Below are positions 58,189 through 64,000 of a stretch of DNA of 64,000 nucleotides, piece after piece (the stretch's first letter is position 1; every line of letters starts with the position of its first letter). This stretch comes from Luteimonas sp. FCS-9 (lineage in GTDB: Bacteria > Pseudomonadota > Gammaproteobacteria > Xanthomonadales > Xanthomonadaceae), in contig NZ_LASZ01000001.1 in the NCBI RefSeq assembly GCF_001014645.1, forward strand, positions 248,001 through 312,000, in the 5' to 3' direction. The translations under genes were made by a program, and so were the position numbers. Under the pieces are notes generated by a model, which worked only from the letters and a program-made list of their open reading frames with translations, did no database searches and had not been told where the DNA came from.

Positions 58189-59096
58189 GCGCGCAGGCGT
58201 CGTTCCGGGTCTTCCCGATCGGGACCGACGCCGACCGGGCCGCCGCGCACGTCCTGCGCGCGCAGGTCTTCGTCGCCGAACAGGGCGTGCCGGCGGCGCT
58301 GGAGCGCGATGCGCTCGACGCCGACTGCCGGCACGTGCTGGCGGTCGACGCCGACGGCGCGGCCGTGGGGACCGGACGGCTCGCGCCGGACGGCAGGATC
58401 GGCCGGCTGGCGGTGCGCGCCGATCGGCGCGGCCGCGGCATCGGCGATGCGCTGCTGCGGGCGCTGCTCGAGCTCGCGCACGCCGACGGCCTCGCCCGAA
58501 CCCACCTGCACGCCCAGTTGCGCGCGATGGACCTGTACGCGCGCCACGGATTCGTCGCCCACGGACCGGCGGTGTTCGAGGCCGGCATCGAGCACCGCGC
58601 CATGCACCGGCACGAGGGCGCCGCGTTCCCGGTGGACGACCTCGAGACCGCGGTCGGCGCCAGCGTCGCGGTGATCCTGGCCGCGCGCCGCGGCGTGTGC
58701 CTGCGCAGCCGCGACCTCGATCCCGGCCTCTACGACCACCCCGACGTGCTGCGCGCCCTGCAGCGGTTCGCGACCGCCGGCCGTGGCGGCACCGTGCGCA
58801 TCCTGCTGCAGGACGCGGCCGCGCTGCGGACCGGATTCGCCCCGGTCGTCGCGCTGGCACAGCGCCTGCCCAGCGTGTTCGCGATCCGCGAGGTCGACAC
58901 CGCGCCCGACCGCGGCTTCGCCGGCGCGCTGCTGGTCAACGACGCCGGCGGCTTCCACGTCCGCCCGCTCGCGCACCGGGTGCAGGGCGAGGCGGCGACC
59001 ACGTTGCCCGCGCGGGCCCGCCGGCTGGTGCAGGCGTTCGACCCGGTGTGGGAGCGTTCACGTCCGGCGACCGAGTTGCGCGCGCTCGGCATCTGA
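58185..59096 (+). CDS. GNAT N-acetyltransferase with C-terminal PLD-like/DUF7931 domain
   Basis: A 303-residue two-domain protein. Residues 1-145 are an ElaA-type GNAT fold (HVLRAQVFVAEQGVP, GRIGRLAVRADRRGRGIGDALLRALLELAH for acetyl-CoA binding, ARHGFVAHGPAVFEAGIEHRAM). The C-terminal half (VGASVAVILAARRGVCLRSRDLDPG to VQAFDPVWERS) is a separate domain seen attached to GNATs in Xanthomonadaceae and resembling a PLD-like fold without HKD. Coupled to roxA; a ribosomal or translation link is inference. Confidence 0.83.
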   Translation: MSAQASFRVFPIGTDADRAAAHVLRAQVFVAEQGVPAALERDALDADCRHVLAVDADGAAVGTGRLAPDGRIGRLAVRADRRGRGIGDALLRALLELAHADGLARTHLHAQLRAMDLYARHGFVAHGPAVFEAGIEHRAMHRHEGAAFPVDDLETAVGASVAVILAARRGVCLRSRDLDPGLYDHPDVLRALQRFATAGRGGTVRILLQDAAALRTGFAPVVALAQRLPSVFAIREVDTAPDRGFAGALLVNDAGGFHVRPLAHRVQGEAATTLPARARRLVQAFDPVWERSRPATELRALGI

Positions 59097-59205
59097 CCGG
59101 GATACGCGGCGCGCGGTGTCCGCATGCGCCGCGCGCGGACGCCGCGGCGATGTGTCGCCGGCCCGCGGACGGCCGCGCGGGGTGCATCGCGCAGGAGGAC
59201 GCGCG

Positions 59206-59211
59206 TATACT
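59206..59211 (+). promoter_or_regulatory. Candidate -10 element of sucA
   Basis: TATACT 90 bp before the sucA start; no convincing -35 is seen, so either an activator or another start is possible. Confidence 0.35.
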
Positions 59212-59300
59212 GTGGAACCTCCTTGGCCGCCAGATTCCGGCTTTTTCCGGTCATCCGGCACGCCGCATCCCCCTTCCCCAAAGAGTCCGAATCGCCAGAC

Positions 59301-62141
59301 GTGGACAGTCTCCTGAAGCAGTTTGCGCAGTCGTCGCAGTTCGGCGCCAATGCCGCCTATATCGAAGACCTGTACGAGCAGTACCTCGTGGATCCCGACA
59401 GCGTCGGGGCGGACTGGAAACGGTGGTTCGATACGTTCAAGGGCCGCGAGGCCGGCGACGTGCCGCACTCGGCGGTGCTGTCCGCCGTCGCCGACGCCGG
59501 CCGCCAGGCCGCACGCGGCGTGGTCCAGGCCCAGGCCTCGGGCGCCGGTGACGAGCGCGAGCGCCACGTCGGCCGCCTGATCACCGCCTACCGCTCGCGC
59601 GGCCACCTGGGCGCCAGGCTCGACCCGCTGGACATGACCCCGCCGGTCAATCCGCCGGACCTGGGCCTGCCGTTCCATCAGCTCACCGAAGCCGACCTCG
59701 ACGACGAATTCAGCACCGGCGGCGTCGGCGGCCAGCCGCGCATGAAGCTGCGCGACCTGCTGGCGCTGCTCAAGGCGACCTATGCCGGTCCGATCGGCGC
59801 CGAGTTCATGCACATCCCGGACTTCGAGCAGCGCAACTGGCTCTACACCCGGCTCGAGAACGCAGGCGGCCGGTTCGCGCGCAGCGCCGAGGAGAAGAAG
59901 CGCATTCTCGAGCGGCTGACCGCGGCCGAGGGCCTGGAGCGCTACCTGCACACCAAGTACGTCGGCCAGAAGCGCTTCTCGCTCGAAGGCGGCGACGCGC
60001 TGATCCCGCTGCTCGACAACGTCATCCAGCGCGCCGGCAAGGACGGCGTCAAGGACATCGTCATCGGCATGGCCCACCGCGGCCGCCTCAACGTGCTGGT
60101 CAACACGCTCGGCAAGAACCCGCGCCGGCTGTTCGACGAGTTCGAGGGCAAGTTCGAGCACCACGACGACGACCGCGCGCACACCGGCGACGTGAAGTAC
60201 CACATGGGCTTCTCGGCCGACCTGGCCACGCCCGGCGGCGCCGTGCACCTGGCACTCGCGTTCAACCCCTCGCACCTCGAGATCGTCAACCCGGTGGTCG
60301 CCGGCAGCGTCCGGTCGCGCCAGCACCGCCGCCGCGACACCGAGCGCAAGGTCGTGTTGCCGGTGCTGCTGCACGGCGACGCGGCATTCGCTGGCCAGGG
60401 CGTGAACATGGAGCTGTTCCAGATGTCGCAGGCCCGCGGCTTCGCGGTCGGCGGCACCGTGCATGTGGTCATCAACAACCAGGTTGGCTTCACCACCAGC
60501 GACCGCCAGGACGCGCGCTCCACGCTGTACTGCACCGATGTGGCGAAGATGGTCGGCGCCCCGGTGCTGCACGTGAATGCCGACGATCCGGAGGCCGTGG
60601 TGTTCTGCGCCGAGCTGGCCTACGACTTCCGCCAGACCTTCGGCAAGGACGTGGTCATCGACCTGGTCTGCTACCGCCGCCACGGCCACAACGAGGCCGA
60701 CGAGCCGGCGGCGACGCAGCCGCTGATGTACCAGGTGATCCGCAAGCACAAGACGCCGCGCGAGCTCTACGCCGCGCAGCTGGCGGCCGAGGGCGTACTC
60801 GCCGAGGCCGACGCCAAGGCCATCGTCGATCGCTATCGCGACAAGCTCGACGCGGGCGAGGTCACCGTCGAGCTGGCCGAGACCAAGCCGAACGACTACG
60901 AGCTGACGATCGACTGGGATCCCTACCTCGCCGGCCGGCTGAGCGACACGCCCGACACCACGGTGTCGGTCGACAAGCTCAAGTCGCTGGCGCAGACGAT
61001 CACCACCCTGCCCGATTCGGTGCACCTGCACCCGCGCGTGGCCAAGATCTACGAGGACCGCCGGAAGATGGCCGCCGGCGAAATCCCCGGCGACTGGGGC
61101 TTTGCCGAGAACCTCGCCTACGCGACCCTGCTCGATGCCGGCAACCGGCTGCGACTGGTCGGCCAGGACAGCGGCCGCGGCACGTTCTTCCACCGCCACG
61201 CGGTGCTGCACGACCAGCAGGAAGGCGACGACTACATCCCGCTGCGCCAGCTGGTGAAGAACCCCGAGGACGCGACGATCATCGACTCGCTGCTCAGCGA
61301 GGAGGCGGTGATGGCGTTCGAGTACGGCTACGCGTCGTCCGAGCCGGGCACGCTGTGCATCTGGGAAGGCCAGTTCGGCGACTTCGCCAACGGCGCCCAG
61401 GTCGTCATCGACCAGTTCCTGTCCTCGGGCGAGGCCAAGTGGCAGCGCCTGTGCGGCCTGGCGCTGTTCCTGCCGCACGGCTACGAAGGCCAGGGCCCCG
61501 AGCACAGCTCGGCCCGCCTGGAGCGCTTCCTGCAGCTGTGCGCGCTCGAGAACATGATGGTCTGCGTGCCGACCACGCCGGCGCAGGCGTTCCACATGAT
61601 CCGCCGCCAGCTGTGCATGACCACGCGCAAGCCCCTGGTGGTCATGACGCCGAAGTCGCTGCTGCGCCACAAGCTCGCGGTCTCGACGCTCGACGAACTG
61701 GCCAACGGCGAGTTCCAGCACCTGATCCCCGACCGCGAGGCCGATCCCAAGCGGGTCGAGCGCGTCGTGGTGTGCTCGGGCAAGGTCTACTACGACCTGC
61801 TCGAGGAGGCGCGCAAGCAGTCGCTGGACAACGTCGCCCTGCTCCGCGTCGAACAGCTCTACCCGTTCCCGCGCGCGCAGCTGAGCGCCGAGCTGGCCCG
61901 CTTCGGCAACGCCAAGGCGGTCGTCTGGTGCCAGGAAGAGCCGCAGAACCAGGGCGCCTGGTACCAGATCAAGCACCACCTCGAGTTCTGCACCGGCGAC
62001 GGCCAGGCTCTGCACTACGCCGGCCGCGCCCGCTCGCCGTCGCCGGCGGTCGGTCATTTCAACGACCACGTCGCCGAGCAGCAGCAGCTCATCGCCGACG
62101 CGCTGGTCAATGCGCTCGGCGGCAAGGTCCTGTCCGAGTAA
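59301..62141 (+). CDS. sucA: 2-Oxoglutarate dehydrogenase E1 component
   Basis: A 946-residue TPP enzyme of the TCA cycle. It begins with GTG 59301 ([29 protein letters not shown]), which matches the family N-terminus. TPP/active-site segments: [63 protein letters not shown], and [23 protein letters not shown]-like HGHNE. The C-terminal domain has [12 protein letters not shown]-type sequence and [11 protein letters not shown]. Only a weak AGAG ribosome site is visible. First gene of sucA-sucB-lpd. Confidence 0.96.
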   Translation: [946 protein letters not shown]

Positions 62142-62186
62142 TCCCGATCGCACCCCCACATTCCACGCTTTTCCCAGGAAGCCAAC

Positions 62187-63431
62187 ATGGCCACTGAAAT
62201 CAAAGTCCCGGTCCTGCCCGAATCCGTTTCCGACGCCACCATCGCCACCTGGCACAAGAAGGCCGGCGACGCGGTCAGCCGCGACGAGAACATCGTCGAT
62301 CTGGAGACCGACAAGGTCGTGCTCGAAGTGCCCTCGACGGTCGACGGCGTGATCAAGGAGATCAAGTTCGAGGAAGGCGCGACGGTCAACAGCCAGCAGG
62401 TCATCGCGATCATCGAGGAAGGCGCCGCCGCGGCCGCGCCGCCGGCCGCCGAATCGGGCAACCAGGACAAGGAAGCGCCGGCCGCCGGCGCCGAGGAAGT
62501 GCAGTCCAAGTCGCAGGCCAAGCAGGCCGACGACAAGGCGCCGTCCTCGACCAAGCCGCAGTCGGTGTCGGGCGGCAAGACCGGCGACCTGCCCCCGGGC
62601 GCGCGCTTCACCGCCGAGAGCAAGGGCATCGACCCGTCGCAGGTCGAGGGCACCGGCCGCCGCGGCGCGGTCACCAAGGAAGACCTGCTCAACTACGCCG
62701 CGGGCAAGACCCCGGGCGTGTCGGGCGGCGCCCGTCCCGAAGAGCGCGTGCCGATGACCCGCATCCGCAAGCGCATCGCCGAGCGCCTGATGCAGTCCAA
62801 GGAATCGATCGCGATGCTGACCTCGTTCAACGAGGTCAACCTGGGCAAGGTGATGGCGCTGCGCAAGGAGCTGGGCGAGCAGTTCCAGAAGGAACACGGC
62901 ATCAAGCTCGGCTTCATGAGCTTCTTCGCCAAGGCCGTGGCCAATGCGCTGCAGCGCTACCCGGTCATCAACGCCTCGGTCGACGGCGACGACATCATCT
63001 ACCACGGCTACGCCGACATCTCGATCGCGGTCTCGACCGACAAGGGCCTGGTCACGCCGGTGCTGCGCAACGTCGAGCGCATGGGCTTTGCCGAGATCGA
63101 GCAGGGCATCGCCGACTACGCAAAGAAGGCGCGCGACGGCAAGCTGGGGCTGGACGACCTGCAGGGCGGCACGTTCACGATCACCAACGGCGGCACCTTC
63201 GGCTCGCTGATGTCCACGCCGATCGTCAACCCGCCGCAGTCGGCGATCCTGGGCATGCACGCGATCAAGGAACGCGCGATCGTCGAGAACGGCCAGGTCG
63301 TCGCCGCCCCGATGATGTACATCGCGATCTCCTACGACCACCGCATCATCGACGGCAAGGACGCGGTGCTGTTCCTGGTCGACATCAAGAACCAGCTGGA
63401 AAATCCGCATCGCATGCTGCTCGGGCTGTAA
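62187..63431 (+). CDS. sucB: Dihydrolipoamide succinyltransferase (2-oxoglutarate dehydrogenase E2)
   Basis: A 414-residue E2 core protein. Lipoyl domain with the target Lys in [15 protein letters not shown]; an Ala/Gln/Lys-rich linker; the E3-binding domain ([31 protein letters not shown]); and the catalytic domain with [25 protein letters not shown] and [12 protein letters not shown] (catalytic His). AGGA precedes the ATG. A hairpin overlaps its stop codon and precedes lpd. Confidence 0.97.
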   Translation: MATEIKVPVLPESVSDATIATWHKKAGDAVSRDENIVDLETDKVVLEVPSTVDGVIKEIKFEEGATVNSQQVIAIIEEGAAAAAPPAAESGNQDKEAPAAGAEEVQSKSQAKQADDKAPSSTKPQSVSGGKTGDLPPGARFTAESKGIDPSQVEGTGRRGAVTKEDLLNYAAGKTPGVSGGARPEERVPMTRIRKRIAERLMQSKESIAMLTSFNEVNLGKVMALRKELGEQFQKEHGIKLGFMSFFAKAVANALQRYPVINASVDGDDIIYHGYADISIAVSTDKGLVTPVLRNVERMGFAEIEQGIADYAKKARDGKLGLDDLQGGTFTITNGGTFGSLMSTPIVNPPQSAILGMHAIKERAIVENGQVVAAPMMYIAISYDHRIIDGKDAVLFLVDIKNQLENPHRMLLGL

Positions 63432-63443
63432 GCCCGAGCAGCA
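63415..63443 (+). terminator. Perfect hairpin spanning the sucB stop codon
   Basis: TGCTGCTCGGGCT-GTA-AGCCCGAGCAGCA: 13 perfect base pairs with a 3-nt loop that contains most of the TAA stop. No U-tract follows. It may pause or attenuate transcription, or protect the sucB 3' end. Confidence 0.65.
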
Positions 63444-63448
63444 CGGGA

Positions 63449-63550
63449 AACGGGATTCGGGATTCGGGATGACCGGCCTCCGGCCGTTGAAAGCCGGCGA
63501 CGCCGGCTCCCGCTCCTCCCGGTCCCGAATCCCGCATCCCCAATCCCGTT
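63449..63550. repeat. Long imperfect inverted repeat between sucB and lpd
   Basis: Left arm AACGGGATTCGGGATTCGGG (63449 on, to GACCGG 63476) and right arm CCGGTCCCGAATCCCGCATC-CCCAATCCCGTT (63519-63550) are inverted copies of a GGGATTCGGG-type repeat. With the sucB-stop hairpin they fill the 132-bp gap ahead of lpd. Such GGGATTC tracts are typical between genes in Xanthomonadaceae. Confidence 0.7.
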
Positions 63551-63554
63551 GTGA

Positions 63555-64000
<446 letters not shown>

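Overview
This is a high-GC, gene-dense bacterial chromosome segment with near-universal G/C third codon positions. Gene content and order point to a gammaproteobacterium of the Xanthomonadaceae/Lysobacteraceae (Luteimonas, Lysobacter or Xanthomonas-like). The pointers are rpoE-rseA-mucD, mltG-tmk-holB-pilZ, a methionine synthase split into two genes behind an ArsR-methyltransferase regulator, a YtrA-type GntR/ABC operon with DUF2884-like proteins, FeoAB with a Cys-tailed small membrane protein, tandem FKBPs, and short palindromes beginning with GTAG beside a REP-associated transposase. No tRNA, rRNA, CRISPR array, prophage or plasmid functions were seen. Species cannot be fixed from the sequence alone.

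Layout. 1-3.0 kb: envelope-stress module mucD-rseA-rpoE (minus strand) with its own sigma-E type promoter. 3.2-6.2 kb: a fatty-acid oxidation bifunctional enzyme, a TetR regulator and a small ORF. 6.2-9.4 kb: overlapping mltG-tmk-holB-pilZ operon. 9.5-11.1 kb: phospholipase D family enzyme. 11.4-30.9 kb: a dispersed leucine/branched-chain catabolic region: leucine dehydrogenase, liuA, a thiolase, liuB, then liuC-liuD-liuE-SDR. It is interrupted by a RAYT/REP cluster, a lipidated subtilisin autotransporter, two Ala-rich lipoproteins, a bactofilin pair and the feo operon. 30.9-37.3 kb: YeiP, DUF4105/DUF2388 exported proteins, a D-2-hydroxyacid dehydrogenase divergent from serA, and a Nudix hydrolase. 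37.4-43.7 kb: SahR-like regulator, split metH and an amidohydrolase. 43.8-48.1 kb: an outer-membrane protein, DUF2058 protein, SlyX, two FKBP prolyl isomerases and a periplasmic peroxidase. 48.2-53.2 kb: the YtrA operon. 53.3-64 kb: fumC and purB (divergent), DUF3060 lipoprotein, ribosomal oxygenase RoxA plus a GNAT protein, and sucA-sucB-lpd (cut by the window end).

How the parts fit. Leucine would be deaminated by the dehydrogenase, and isovaleryl-CoA then passed through LiuA, LiuB/LiuD, LiuC and LiuE to acetyl-CoA and acetoacetate. The thiolase, the bifunctional beta-oxidation enzyme and the TCA genes (sucAB-lpd, fumC) take up the products. SerA and the flavin dehydrogenase probably form a 2-hydroxyglutarate recycling pair. 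The methionine-cycle regulator sits directly on metH.

The most striking regulatory DNA is: (i) a 26-bp palindrome covering the ribosome-binding site of the ArsR-methyltransferase gene; (ii) a strong sigma-70 promoter whose -10 element lies inside a GGTG-N16-CACC palindrome ahead of the YtrA operon; (iii) GTAG-type REP pairs, densest around a RAYT gene whose last codons are REP sequence; (iv) a perfect hairpin that holds the sucB stop codon in its loop. Most long ORFs on the opposite strand of real genes are composition artefacts and were left out.
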